From Oscillospiraceae bacterium (GTDB lineage: Bacteria; Bacillota; Clostridia; Oscillospirales; Oscillospiraceae), in assembly GCA_016282135.1 (NCBI GenBank), contig JAEEKA010000090.1:1-35186 (forward strand): DNA of 35,186 nt, given 5' to 3'. Positions within the stretch are counted from its first letter, which is position 1, and every line of letters starts with the position of its first letter. The position numbers and the translations under genes are program-made. Below are positions 7,438 to 15,564 of this stretch, piece by piece. The notes under the pieces were generated by a model, which searched no databases, was not told where the DNA came from, and was given only the letters and a program-made list of their open reading frames with translations.

Positions 7438-9270
7438 ATGAAAAAAATACTCTCACTCTTTCATACCGTGGGCGAAAAAACCTGGCTTCGTCGGACGCTC
7501 CAGGTCCTGACGGTGCTGGCGGTCAGCTTTTTGCAGGCCTTCCAGCTCCATTACAGCCTGGCCAGTGGTTTCGGGGCCTTCTTCCGCCTTGGCCCGGCGC
7601 TGCTTCTGCTGAACACGGCCATCCTGCTTTGGCTGAACCTGGGGGCAAAGCTGCTGTTTCAGAAATGGCACGTTTCCACGGCCGTCACCGCTGTGTTGGT
7701 TACGGCCTGGAGCATTGCCAACTTCTATGTGGTGAAGTTCCACGGCAGCCCGCTGCTGTTCAGCGAATTTGCCAATTTTGGGACCGCCATGAACGTCATC
7801 GGCGGCTACACCCTTGCCTGGGAGCGTCGGCTGACCTGGATGGTGCTGCTGGGACTGGCAGAGCTGGCTGCTGCCGGACTGCTGGCCCTGTGCCGGAAGC
7901 GGGGAATCAGATTCTGGAACTGGCGGGAGATTCTGTTCTCTCTGGCCGCTTTCGGGGGCGTGACGCTCCTGCTCTGGCTCTGCCTCTTTGTCTGGCAGAA
8001 GCCCAAGCCTCGGGAGACCATCGCTTGGACCTGGCGGGAGGGCGTGGAGGGCTACGGCTACCCCGCTGTCATCGTGGAGGACGTGGACCGATCTATCCAC
8101 TATCTGCGCCTGCCCCAGGACTACAGCCCGGACCATCTGGATGGGATTCAGCCTGCCTCCGCCCAGGCCCCGGCGAGCTGCCCGGACATTATTCTGATTA
8201 TCAACGAGACTTTCTTCGATCCGGCGGACTATATGGACCTGACCACCGACGTGGACTATATGGCGGATTATTACGGGATCGAAGGCGCGGTCTACGGCCG
8301 GGCAGTGATTCCCAGCGTCGGGGGTGGCACCAACAACACGGAGTTCGAGGTGCTGACGGGAAATTCCATGGCGCTGCTGACCCGATATGCCCCCTTCAAT
8401 TATGTGAGTCTGAACAGCGATGAGACCTGCGCCCCCCGCTATCTCAAGGCCCTGGGCTATCGCTCCGCGGCTCTGCACTGTGAGCCCGCCTCCAACTACT
8501 CCCGCAACCGGGCCTATCCTGCCATGGGCTTTGATACCGTGGTGATGGGCAATGAAAACTTCCTCTGCCGGAACTACGGCAAGCGTCGGAACCTGGACGA
8601 GGACAACTACCGGGATATGCTGCGGGTGGGGGAGAGCCTGGGAGAAGGCCCCCGTTTCCTCTACCTGCTGACCTTCCAGAACCACGGCGGCTGGGAGACC
8701 AACGACGAGAGCTTCGACACCGTTCATGTGGGGGAGGATTACGGCGATCTAACCGACGACCTCAATGAATTTCTGACCAGCATTCAGATGTCCGGCACAG
8801 CGTTCCGGGGGCTGACGGAGCAGTTGGCCGCTTCCGACCGCCCCACGGTGGTCTGCATGCTGGGAGACCACGCGCCCTCCTTTATCGGGAGTCTGACTGC
8901 CCGTTCCGACTATTCCGACACGGAGAAGCAGATTCGTCAGCGGATGGTTCCCTATGTGATCTGGTCCAACTTCGACTTGAACTTGCCGGAGCAGACCGAC
9001 TTCGCCAGCGCTGTGGATCTGATGGCTATGGTGTACCGGGCAGCAAGCCTGCCCACCTCCGCCTATCAGGATGAGATTCTGAAGCTCCACGACTTGGTTC
9101 CGCTCCGCACGCCCAACGGCTATTACCGGGACGCCGCCGGAGAAATTGGGTCCATCCAGGGCAGCCCCTACGAGCAGGCAGTCCGGACCTACTACGAGTT
9201 GGAGTACAACGCTTTGTACCGAGGCTCCGACTTCCGCAGGGAACTGTTCGTGTGCCCGGAGACGCAATGA
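7438..9270 (+). CDS. LTA synthase family sulfatase-fold membrane enzyme
   Basis: This 610-residue protein has about five N-terminal membrane helices (residues 20-200) and an extracellular alkaline-phosphatase/sulfatase-fold domain. Metal and catalytic motifs are visible: LIINETFFDP (metal Glu), GGGTNNTEFEVLTGNS with the probable catalytic Thr near residue 298, LTFQNHGGWETND, and MLGDHAPSF near 475 (metal Asp and His). LtaS-type enzymes transfer glycerol phosphate from phosphatidylglycerol to growing teichoic acid outside the cell. Related members act as phosphoethanolamine or other phosphoglycerol transferases, so the exact acceptor is uncertain. The start follows AAAGGAAAG, and a strong terminator lies directly downstream. 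Confidence 0.88.
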   Translation: MKKILSLFHTVGEKTWLRRTLQVLTVLAVSFLQAFQLHYSLASGFGAFFRLGPALLLLNTAILLWLNLGAKLLFQKWHVSTAVTAVLVTAWSIANFYVVKFHGSPLLFSEFANFGTAMNVIGGYTLAWERRLTWMVLLGLAELAAAGLLALCRKRGIRFWNWREILFSLAAFGGVTLLLWLCLFVWQKPKPRETIAWTWREGVEGYGYPAVIVEDVDRSIHYLRLPQDYSPDHLDGIQPASAQAPASCPDIILIINETFFDPADYMDLTTDVDYMADYYGIEGAVYGRAVIPSVGGGTNNTEFEVLTGNSMALLTRYAPFNYVSLNSDETCAPRYLKALGYRSAALHCEPASNYSRNRAYPAMGFDTVVMGNENFLCRNYGKRRNLDEDNYRDMLRVGESLGEGPRFLYLLTFQNHGGWETNDESFDTVHVGEDYGDLTDDLNEFLTSIQMSGTAFRGLTEQLAASDRPTVVCMLGDHAPSFIGSLTARSDYSDTEKQIRQRMVPYVIWSNFDLNLPEQTDFASAVDLMAMVYRAASLPTSAYQDEILKLHDLVPLRTPNGYYRDAAGEIGSIQGSPYEQAVRTYYELEYNALYRGSDFRRELFVCPETQ

Positions 9271-9281
9271 CGAAAGGCAGA

Positions 9282-9320
9282 AAAACGACCCGCTTTCCGG
9301 TTTGGAAAGCGGGTCGTTTT
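9282..9320. terminator. Bidirectional terminator between the LtaS-like gene and secG
   Basis: A perfect 17-base stem (AAAACGACCCGCTTTCC at 9282-9298 and its complement at 9304-9320) has a 5-base loop and ends in T-runs on both strands. It serves both convergent genes. Confidence 0.92.
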
Positions 9321-9329
9321 ACGGTTCCC

Positions 9330-9647
9330 TTACTTGTCCTCGGGAGCCTGGGTGGTGATGGCAGGGGTGTTATCGGTGGTGGTGCTCTTGGCGGGGGCCT
9401 TAACAGAGCTGACCAGGATGACGGTCATCAGACTCAGCACCACGAAGCACACGCCGATCCACTTGGTGACCTTTGCCAGCTTGGCATCCAATGTCGAGCT
9501 GCCGCCCTTCGCCATGAAGGAATCGGAGGAGCCGGCGATGGCGCCGGACAGACCGCCGGACTTGCCGGACTGGAAAAGAATGGTCAGCGTGAGCAGAACG
9601 GCGCAGATCAGATCCAGCACCAGAACGATGTTCTTCAGGGTATTCAT
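9330..9647 (-). CDS. secG: Preprotein translocase subunit SecG
   Basis: This small SecYEG accessory subunit of about 105 residues has two membrane helices: LKNIVLVLDLICAVLLTLTI, then the VTKWIGVCFVVLSLMTVILV segment. Between them is the family loop FQSGKSGGLSGAIAGSSDSF. The ATG at 9647 was chosen because TGGAGG lies 7 bases upstream and the protein then begins MNTLKNI, as SecG proteins do; a longer frame adds 24 non-family residues. The C-terminus is extended and Thr/Pro-rich. TATAAT-like sequence about 40 bases upstream (9688-9693) may be its -10. Confidence 0.93.
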   Translation of the reverse strand: MNTLKNIVLVLDLICAVLLTLTILFQSGKSGGLSGAIAGSSDSFMAKGGSSTLDAKLAKVTKWIGVCFVVLSLMTVILVSSVKAPAKSTTTDNTPAITTQAPEDK

Positions 9648-9792
9648 ATTCAAACCTCCAATGCCGTACTTTTCATACAAAGCGTTGATTATATTATCAT
9701 GCCGCAGAGGAAAATGCAAGACATTTTTTGATTTTTCAAATGATTATTTGAAAAAAACCGCAGTTTTTTGTTCCGCGTTTTCCCTTTTTTTC

Positions 9793-10920
9793 TTATTGTC
9801 CCTTTCCCGCCCAGTTGCCGGTAGCGGCGGCGGTCAGATAGGCGTTGATAAAGCCGTCGATATTGCCGTCCATGACGGCGTTGATGTTGGTGTTCTCAAA
9901 GCCTGTTCTGGCGTCCTTGGCCAGGGTGTAGGGCATGAAGACGTAGTTCCGGATCTGGGAGCCCCATTCGATCTTCTGCTGCACACCCTTGATGTCGGAG
10001 ATTTTGTCGTAGTGCTCCCGTTCTTTGATCTCCACCAGCTTGGATTTCAGCATCCGCATACAGGTCTCCCGGTTCTGGAACTGGCTCCGCTCCTGCTGAC
10101 AGGCTACCACGATGCCCGTGGGCTTGTGGATCAGTCGGACGGCGGAGGAGGTCTTGTTGATGTGCTGACCGCCGGCGCCGGAGGAGCGGTAGACCTGCAT
10201 TTCAATGTCCTCGGGCCGGATCTCCACGTCCACGTCGTCGGTGATCTCGGGAATCACCTCCACGGCGGAGAAGGAGGTGTGCCGCCGGGCGTTGGCGTCG
10301 AAGGGGGAGATGCGCACCAGCCGGTGTACCCCGTGCTCCGATTTCAGGAAGCCGTAGGCGTTGGGTCCCTCCACCAGAATATCGGCGGATTTCAGCCCGG
10401 CCTCGTCGCCTTCGATATAGTCCAGAATCTTATAGGTGAAGCCGTGGCGCTCCGCCCAGCGGGTGTACATCCGGTAGAGCATCTGGCACCAGTCCTGGGC
10501 CTCGGTGCCGCCGGCGCCCGCGTGGAAGCTCATCAGGGCGTTGTTGCTGTCGTAGGCTCCGGTCAGCAGGGTTTCCAGCCGAGCGTCCTCCATCTCGGCC
10601 TCCAGCTCGTCGAAGCCCTGGGTCAGCTCCGGCAGCATGGACTCGTCGTTTTCCTCCAGGGCCATTTCACAGATGGTGTAGAGGTCCTCCCACTGGGTCT
10701 GCATTTTTTTGAAGCGGGCGCACTTGCCCTCCAGCTGCTTGGTCTTCACCATGATCTTCTGGGACTTCTCGGGGTCATCCCAGAAGCCGGGGGCCTCGGC
10801 CATGGCGTGGAGCCGTTCCAGCTCCTCGGTGGCCCCGTCAATGTTCAGGGAAGCGCGCAGCTCGCCCAGCTTGGGCTCCAGGTCGTTCAGCTTCACCTTG
10901 TATTCTTCAAATTCAATCAT
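9793..10920 (-). CDS. prfB: Peptide chain release factor 2, single uninterrupted frame
   Basis: This 375-residue class I release factor recognises UGA and UAA. The peptidyl-hydrolysis GGQ motif is in SSGAGGQHINKTSSAVR, and the stop-codon-reading tripeptide SPF of RF2 is in HRLVRISPFDANARRHTSF. Together with AGAGGTEAQDW these make RF2 rather than RF1 certain. The ATG at 10920 has GGAG ten bases upstream and gives the usual N-terminus MIEFEEYKVKL. In many bacteria prfB is split by an in-frame UGA with a +1 frameshift near codon 25. Here the region GELRASLNIDGATEELERL reads straight through, so that autoregulation is absent. Confidence 0.95.
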   Translation of the reverse strand: MIEFEEYKVKLNDLEPKLGELRASLNIDGATEELERLHAMAEAPGFWDDPEKSQKIMVKTKQLEGKCARFKKMQTQWEDLYTICEMALEENDESMLPELTQGFDELEAEMEDARLETLLTGAYDSNNALMSFHAGAGGTEAQDWCQMLYRMYTRWAERHGFTYKILDYIEGDEAGLKSADILVEGPNAYGFLKSEHGVHRLVRISPFDANARRHTSFSAVEVIPEITDDVDVEIRPEDIEMQVYRSSGAGGQHINKTSSAVRLIHKPTGIVVACQQERSQFQNRETCMRMLKSKLVEIKEREHYDKISDIKGVQQKIEWGSQIRNYVFMPYTLAKDARTGFENTNINAVMDGNIDGFINAYLTAAATGNWAGKGQ

Positions 10921-11001
10921 TGCAATCATTCTCCGTGTTAAATTTCCCATACATTATAAGGGATGAAAGCTGGTTTGTAAAGGGGTATTTTTTGTTCAGG
11001 G

Positions 11002-11125
11002 GTATCTGTTCAGCCGCCCCTTTTCTGCGTAGGGCGGCCAGACCTCTGGCCGCCGAAAACGCGGCAGAATGAGGCAGCGCGGCGGCCTGGGGTCGGGCCG
11101 CACTACGGTGCGCCTGAACAGATAC
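11002..11125. repeat. 124-base element bounded by 12-base inverted repeats
   Basis: GTATCTGTTCAG at 11002-11013 is matched exactly by its complement at 11114-11125. Between them lies a second palindrome with perfect 10-base arms (GGCGGCCAGA at 11033-11042, complement at 11045-11054) and GC-rich DNA. There is no open frame, so it is too small to mobilise itself. It could be a miniature element or a dispersed palindromic repeat. It occupies the prfB/GntR intergenic gap. Confidence 0.65.
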
Positions 11126-11180
11126 GATCAGAGTTCAGGGTTCAGAGTTCAGGGTCGGTAGGGACGGCACTCTGCCGTCC
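11124..11180. repeat. Heptamer array followed by a small palindrome
   Basis: The units ACGATCA, GAGTTCA, GGGTTCA and GAGTTCA (11124-11151) have a 7-base period. A hairpin follows with arms GGACGGCA (11162-11169) and TGCCGTCC (11173-11180). The same hairpin, with one loop change, occurs at 15367-15385 before sigF. Confidence 0.75.
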
Positions 11181-11213
11181 GCGCCCCCCTGGGGACTCTG
11201 ATGAAAAAACCTC

Positions 11214-11257
11214 TTGACAAACTGTGCGCTGTGTGTTATAACTGTATCACAACAGTT
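11214..11257 (+). promoter_or_regulatory. Promoter and operator of the GntR-ABC operon
   Basis: A consensus -35 TTGACA (11214-11219), a 17-base spacer and a -10 TATAAC (11237-11242) are visible. An inverted repeat AACTGT-N6-ACAGTT (11240-11257) overlaps the -10 and start site, and GCACAGTT lies further downstream (11268-11275). This is the position expected for autorepression by the GntR/YtrA-type protein encoded next. Confidence 0.75.
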
Positions 11258-11298
11258 AATACAGATAGCACAGTTCGTACAGAAAGGAGCGTGATTGC

Positions 11299-11658
11299 TT
11301 GATCAGCCTGAACTATCGGGACCCCCGGCCCATCTATGAGCAGCTGGAAGAAAAGCTCCGGCGGCTGATTCTTTCCGGGGCCATCGCCGAGGGGGAGAAG
11401 CTGCCCTCGGTGCGGGAGCTGGCCAGCCAGCTTGCCATCAACCCCAACACCATCCAGCGGGCCTATCGGGAGCTGGAGCAAAACGGCTTCATCTACTCGG
11501 TTCCCGGCAAGGGCTCCTTTGCCGGGAAGCTCTCCGGGGTGGATGAAAGCCGCCGGGCCGAGCTGCGGGAAAAGCTGCTGGCCATCTGGACGGAGCTGCT
11601 GCAATTGGGGGAAGACCCGGAAGAATTGCGAGCGTTTTTAGGAGGAAAGAGGAAATGA
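11299..11658 (+). CDS. GntR family (YtrA-like) transcriptional regulator
   Basis: This 119-residue regulator has an N-terminal winged helix (PIYEQLEEKLRRLILSGAI, LPSVRELASQLAINPNTIQR, YRELEQNGFIYSVPGKGSF) and only a short C-terminal helix pair. That is the YtrA layout, in which no large ligand domain follows. It uses a TTG start behind AAAGGAG; no ATG fits. Its stop overlaps the ABC ATPase start (ATGA). YtrA-type proteins usually repress their own operon with a downstream ABC transporter and respond to cell-envelope stress or peptide antibiotics. That signal is inferred here, not shown. Confidence 0.9.
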   Translation: MISLNYRDPRPIYEQLEEKLRRLILSGAIAEGEKLPSVRELASQLAINPNTIQRAYRELEQNGFIYSVPGKGSFAGKLSGVDESRRAELREKLLAIWTELLQLGEDPEELRAFLGGKRK

Positions 11659-12548
11659 TTGAAGTACGAAATCTGCGGAAGACCTTTGACGGCTTCGTGG
11701 CCCTGGACGATCTGAGTCTGACGGTTCCCGACGGCGCGGTCTACGGCCTGGTGGGACCCAACGGCGCGGGCAAATCCACGGTCATCCGCCACATCACCGG
11801 CATCTTCCGGCCGGACAGCGGCAGCGTCACCGTGGGCGGCCAGCCGGTCTATGAGAACCCTGCCGTGAAATCCGGCATTGCCTACATCCCCGACGATATT
11901 TTCTATTTTCCCTCCGCCAATCTGACGGATATGGCGAAATTCTACAAGGGCATTTACGAGAACTTTGATTGGAATCTCTGCGAAGAACTCCGCAAGAGCT
12001 TCAACCTGGACCCCAAAACCCAGCTTCGGCGCTTCTCCAAGGGCATGCAGAAGCAGGCGGCCTTCCTGCTGGCCATTGCCTGCCGCCCAAAGGTCCTGGT
12101 GCTGGATGAGCCGGTGGACGGCCTGGACCCGGTGATGCGCCGTCAGGTCTGGGGTCTGATGCTTCAGGACGTGGCCCAGCGGGGGACCACCGTGCTGGTC
12201 AGCTCCCACAATCTGCGGGAGCTGGAGGACGTCTGCGACCACGTGGGTATCCTCCACAAAGGCAAGATGCTTCTGGAGCGGACCCTGGACGAGCTGCAGG
12301 ACAACGTGGTCAAGGCGCAGATCGTCTTCCGCGAGGGCAGCGATCTGCCGGAGAGCCTCAAGGTCCTCCACCGCTCCCACGTGGGCAAGGTGGAGACCGC
12401 CATCATCCGGGGCAGCCAGGAGAGCGTCAGCGCGGCCCTGAGCGCCATCAACCCGATTTTCTTCGACCTGGTCCCGCTGACGCTGGAGGAGGTCTTCGTC
12501 TACGAGCTGGGAGGTGTGGACTATGAAGTCAAAAATGTCATTCTTTAA
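11655..12548 (+). CDS. ABC transporter ATP-binding protein
   Basis: This 297-residue ATPase has Walker A GPNGAGKST near residue 37, a signature loop RRFSKGMQKQAAF (degenerate LSGGQ), Walker B VLVLDEPVDGLD and the switch histidine in VLVSSHNLREL. The family is the YtrB/CcmA-type exporter ATPases. It starts four bases inside the GntR gene and overlaps the permease start by 26 bases, so all three form a coupled operon. The exported substrate cannot be read from the sequence. Export or resistance is the usual role of GntR/YtrA-linked transporters. Confidence 0.9.
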   Translation: MIEVRNLRKTFDGFVALDDLSLTVPDGAVYGLVGPNGAGKSTVIRHITGIFRPDSGSVTVGGQPVYENPAVKSGIAYIPDDIFYFPSANLTDMAKFYKGIYENFDWNLCEELRKSFNLDPKTQLRRFSKGMQKQAAFLLAIACRPKVLVLDEPVDGLDPVMRRQVWGLMLQDVAQRGTTVLVSSHNLRELEDVCDHVGILHKGKMLLERTLDELQDNVVKAQIVFREGSDLPESLKVLHRSHVGKVETAIIRGSQESVSAALSAINPIFFDLVPLTLEEVFVYELGGVDYEVKNVIL

Positions 12549-14337
12549 TCCGACCCTGCTGAAAAAGAACATAGGCCGCTTTGCCCCGGCCTGGGCGCTC
12601 CTGCTGGTGGTGCTGTTTTTGTCTGTGTCGCAGTTTCTGGTCTTTGAGTTCACTGAGACACCGCCCATTACGCTGGGTGGAATGAGGAGCTTTGGAGCCA
12701 TCGCTGCCTTTGTCTGTGCGATCGTCTTTGCCACGCTGCTTTTCCGGTATCTGCACAATACCGGCGCAGGCTATGCGATGCACGCCTTCCCGATGACCCG
12801 AAGCTGCCTCTTCGTTACCAATTTGATTTCCGGTCTCCTGTTTTACCTGGTGCCGGTCTTTGTGACATTTCTCAGCTATGTGGGGATTACGGGAGCCGAG
12901 GAGAGCTTTGCCTATACCGGCTTGATCCTCTCTTTGATGCTGGAATGGGCTTTGCAGTACCTCTGCTTCTACGGAATTGCGGTGTTTGTCATGTTTTTGA
13001 CGGGCAGAACGGTCATTGCTGTGCTGAGCTATTTTGCGCTGAATTTCCTCTTTTTTGTTCTGCCGCTCCTGACGCTTTCCCTGGTGGGAAATTTCTTCCT
13101 GGGATTCTATTGTCATGTGAATTCCAGCGTCAAAGCTTTGTCTCCGCTTTTGGGTATGCTTGCGAGCAGAGCCGAAGCATTTTCCGTTTCGGTCTGGATC
13201 TATGCGGCCATTGGCCTGCTTCTTCTGCCCCTGTCCTGGCTTCTTTATCGGCACCGCCATGTGGAGCGGGCCGGAGACGCGATGGCTTACGGCTGGGCCC
13301 AGGCGGCCTTCCGGGTGATTTTTACGGTTTCCGTTGCGCTGTGCTTGGGGTGGGCATTGACAGAGCTCTCCGATAAAAGATTTACCCTGCTCTATGTGCT
13401 GTTTGGCTGCTTCCTGGGCTGGTTTGGCGCCGCCCTGATGGTGGAGCGTGTGATAAAGGTTTTCAAGCATAAAAAGACCTGGCTGGGATTCGTTGTCTTT
13501 GCGGCGGTTCTGGTGCTTCCCATCATCGGCCTGAAACTCGATCTGCTTGGTACGCAGCGCCGGGTTCCGGAGACGGCAAAGGTGGAGTCTGTGGACATTT
13601 GGACTCACGATTACGTTACAGAGGTTTTCTATATTCCGTCGGAATCTGACCGGATCACCCTCACAGCCCCGGCCGACATTGATCTGATCCGGGGCGTTCA
13701 TCAGAACATTCTGGAGAACAACGGTGTGGGCAACGGCGATGAGAATCTGGTCAGGTTCGAAGAGGACGACTTCGAGGCCTACTACTACGGCAAAGACACC
13801 ATCTATATCCGCTACCATCTGGCCGGCGGCGGCACCCTGACCCGTGCTTATTCCGGGCAGCAAGTTCCCGATGAGGAGGTCCGGAAGCTGACGGCCCTGT
13901 ACCGCCGCCCGGATGTGCTCCAGGCCTGGTACGCCAACGCTCTGCCCACGGAGTACGAGGAGGTCAGCTTGGTATACTATGAGGTGAAGGACGTGCCGGA
14001 CATAGATTCGGAGGAGGCGGAGAGCCTGCGGGAAGAAGACGGCTGGTATCTGGAATCTATCAATGAAGGCCGAATGGTGTACAAAAAGCGTGTGTCCCTG
14101 ACCTGCAAGAACCCCGCTGCCCTGCGCGGCGCGATTCTGGCGGATGCCGCCGCCGGCCATACGTTTGTTGCGATGGGAAGCAATTTGACCGGGAATGTAT
14201 GGGATGTTGATTCAGCCGATAGAATGCAATTGTGGTTCAAGAAGAAAGGTAAATTCGATGAGGATTCCTACGAATCCCCCTATGTTATCTTTTATGTGGA
14301 CAAAGACGCCGAGGATATTTTTGCCTGCTTCCGATAG
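12523..14337 (+). CDS. ABC transporter permease
   Basis: This 604-residue integral membrane protein has six or more helices in the first 300 residues (for example WALLLVVLFLSVSQFLVF and FLFFVLPLLTLSLVGNFFLGF). A further helix lies near 325-345, followed by a large, probably extracytoplasmic C-terminal region (about 350-604) that is rich in acidic and aromatic residues and has no recognisable motif. It resembles ABC-2-type permeases found with YtrA/YtrB-like systems. The ATG at 12523 follows GGGAGG by 8 bases; a GTG nine bases earlier in the same frame was rejected. GC content is slightly lower than in neighbouring genes. A hairpin terminator lies 38 bases after the stop. Confidence 0.85.
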   Translation: MKSKMSFFNPTLLKKNIGRFAPAWALLLVVLFLSVSQFLVFEFTETPPITLGGMRSFGAIAAFVCAIVFATLLFRYLHNTGAGYAMHAFPMTRSCLFVTNLISGLLFYLVPVFVTFLSYVGITGAEESFAYTGLILSLMLEWALQYLCFYGIAVFVMFLTGRTVIAVLSYFALNFLFFVLPLLTLSLVGNFFLGFYCHVNSSVKALSPLLGMLASRAEAFSVSVWIYAAIGLLLLPLSWLLYRHRHVERAGDAMAYGWAQAAFRVIFTVSVALCLGWALTELSDKRFTLLYVLFGCFLGWFGAALMVERVIKVFKHKKTWLGFVVFAAVLVLPIIGLKLDLLGTQRRVPETAKVESVDIWTHDYVTEVFYIPSESDRITLTAPADIDLIRGVHQNILENNGVGNGDENLVRFEEDDFEAYYYGKDTIYIRYHLAGGGTLTRAYSGQQVPDEEVRKLTALYRRPDVLQAWYANALPTEYEEVSLVYYEVKDVPDIDSEEAESLREEDGWYLESINEGRMVYKKRVSLTCKNPAALRGAILADAAAGHTFVAMGSNLTGNVWDVDSADRMQLWFKKKGKFDEDSYESPYVIFYVDKDAEDIFACFR

Positions 14338-14374
14338 CCTGATTTCGACTGCAAGCGCGAATCGAATACATTAT

Positions 14375-14411
14375 AATAAGCGCACATGGGTTCGTCCCAT
14401 GTGCGTTTATT
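14375..14411 (+). terminator. Terminator between the ABC operon and spoIIA
   Basis: The stem AATAAGCGCACATGGG pairs with CCCATGTGCGTTTATT around a 5-base loop (14391-14395), with one mismatch. The last bases are T-rich. Confidence 0.8.
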
Positions 14412-14433
14412 GTTTACAAAGGAGTGATCCCAA

Positions 14434-14757
14434 ATGACCTACACAAGTCTCTTGCAGGACAAGCGGCTGACCATTCTGCTGTCGGGGGAGATCGACCACC
14501 ACTCCGCCCGGCAGACCATGGAGGCTGTTACGTCCAAGATCGACGTCTATCTGCCGCGCTGCTGCGTGCTGGACTTCGGCGCCGTGAGCTTCATGGATTC
14601 CAGCGGCATCGCCATCGTGATCCACACCCTCCGGGCCATGGAGGAGCTGGGGGGAGAGGTCTGGCTGGCCAATATCCCGCCCCAGCCCATGAAGGTCCTC
14701 CGGGCCGCCGGAATTGAAAAGCTGGTGCGCCTTGGCGCGGAAAGGAGCCCCGCATGA
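14434..14757 (+). CDS. spoIIAA: Anti-sigma F factor antagonist SpoIIAA
   Basis: This 107-residue STAS-domain protein releases sigma-F in the forespore by binding SpoIIAB when dephosphorylated. The motif VSFMDSSGIAIVIHTLRAM contains the phosphorylatable serine (Ser56/57) typical of SpoIIAA. The start has GGAG ten bases upstream. The stop overlaps the spoIIAB ATG, and the order AA-AB-sigF is the conserved spoIIA operon. A sigma-H promoter would be expected upstream. ATCGAAT is present near 14360, but no -35 partner was found. Confidence 0.95.
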   Translation: MTYTSLLQDKRLTILLSGEIDHHSARQTMEAVTSKIDVYLPRCCVLDFGAVSFMDSSGIAIVIHTLRAMEELGGEVWLANIPPQPMKVLRAAGIEKLVRLGAERSPA

Positions 14758-15194
14758 AGCAGGAAAACGAAGCCCTGATCCAGTTCCCGTCCCTGTCCGC
14801 CAACGAGGCCCTGGCCCGGCAGATTGCCGCGGCCTTTGCCGCCCAGATGGACCCCACTCTGGACGAGCTGGGGGACGTAAAAACCGCCGTCTCCGAGGCG
14901 GTCACCAACGCCATTGTCCACGCCTACCCGGACCGAATCGGCCCCGTGAGCCTCCGGCTTCGCCGCCTGCCGGGAAACGTCCTGGAGATCACCGTCAAGG
15001 ACCGGGGCTGCGGCATCCCGGACGTGGCCAAGGCCCGGGAGCCCATGTTCACCACCGGCGGCGCGGAGCGCTCCGGCATGGGCTTCACCATCATGGAGAG
15101 CTTCATGAACAGCTTTGCCCTCCGCTCCGTCCCCGGCAAAGGCACCACCGTCCGGATGCGGAAGAAGCTCACCGGCCGCGTGAACGGGGAGTAA
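14754..15194 (+). CDS. spoIIAB: Anti-sigma F factor / serine kinase SpoIIAB
   Basis: This 146-residue GHKL-fold protein binds and inhibits sigma-F and phosphorylates SpoIIAA. ATP-binding boxes are clear: the N-box in VSEAVTNAIVHAYPD, the G1 box VKDRGCGIPD, and the G2 box SGMGFTIMESFMNSF followed by GKGTTVRM. The length is normal. It starts within the spoIIAA stop (ATGA). Instead of the short gap to sigF seen in other spore formers, about 370 bases of repeat DNA follow. Confidence 0.95.
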   Translation: MKQENEALIQFPSLSANEALARQIAAAFAAQMDPTLDELGDVKTAVSEAVTNAIVHAYPDRIGPVSLRLRRLPGNVLEITVKDRGCGIPDVAKAREPMFTTGGAERSGMGFTIMESFMNSFALRSVPGKGTTVRMRKKLTGRVNGE

Positions 15195-15530
15195 ATGCAG
15201 AGTGCAGGATGCAAAATGCAAAATGCAAAATGAGGCGAGTTCAGAGTCTGTAGGGACAAACATTGCTTGTCCGCAGCCTGCAGAGTTCACCAGGGATCAG
15301 GGATCAAGGATCAAGGATCAGGGTGTCGCACCGGTGTGCGCCGCTACGGAGCCCGCAGGGGCGCGCAGGGACGGCACCCTGCCGTCCGCGTTCCCCGCAG
15401 GGGCGGCCACCGGCCGCCCGCAGCCCGCAGAGACTTCCCCTGCCTGTCATTCTGAGCAAAGCGAAGAATCCGTATCCCCCGTTTCCCCAAGCCTTCTCCT
15501 CAAGGGGAAGGGTGAAGGATGCGCCGCTGC
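15195..15530. repeat. Cluster of heptamer arrays and palindromic units between spoIIAB and sigF
   Basis: In order: a heptamer array of TGCAGAG, TGCAGGA and three TGCAAAA units (15196-15230), with GAGTTCA and GAGTCTG (15238-15251); a palindrome GGACAA/TTGTCC (15254-15272); a heptamer array of GGGATCA twice and AGGATCA twice (15293-15320); a GC-rich hairpin with GTGTGCGCCGCT (about 15328-15350); a palindrome GGACGGCA/TGCCGTCC (15367-15385); a palindrome GGGCGGCC/GGCCGCCC (15399-15417); a 26-base unit beginning GTCATTCTGAGCAAAG (15446-15471); and a hairpin CCTTCTCC/GGGGAAGG (15492-15511). The sigF frame stays open through the whole cluster. Confidence 0.85.
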
Positions 15531-15564
15531 AGAGGCGCGGGTCGATGACGGGGCCCCGCAAACG

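Noticed and set aside
14341-14374. Possible sigma-H promoter (ATCGAAT) before spoIIAA
   Set aside because: The -10-like ATCGAAT is present, but no RNAGGAWWW -35 lies 11-12 bases upstream, and a terminator hairpin intervenes.
15293-15323. CRISPR or phase-variation array
   Set aside because: Units are 7 bases in direct tandem without spacers. The arrays could vary in length, but no single array clearly switches a frame on or off.
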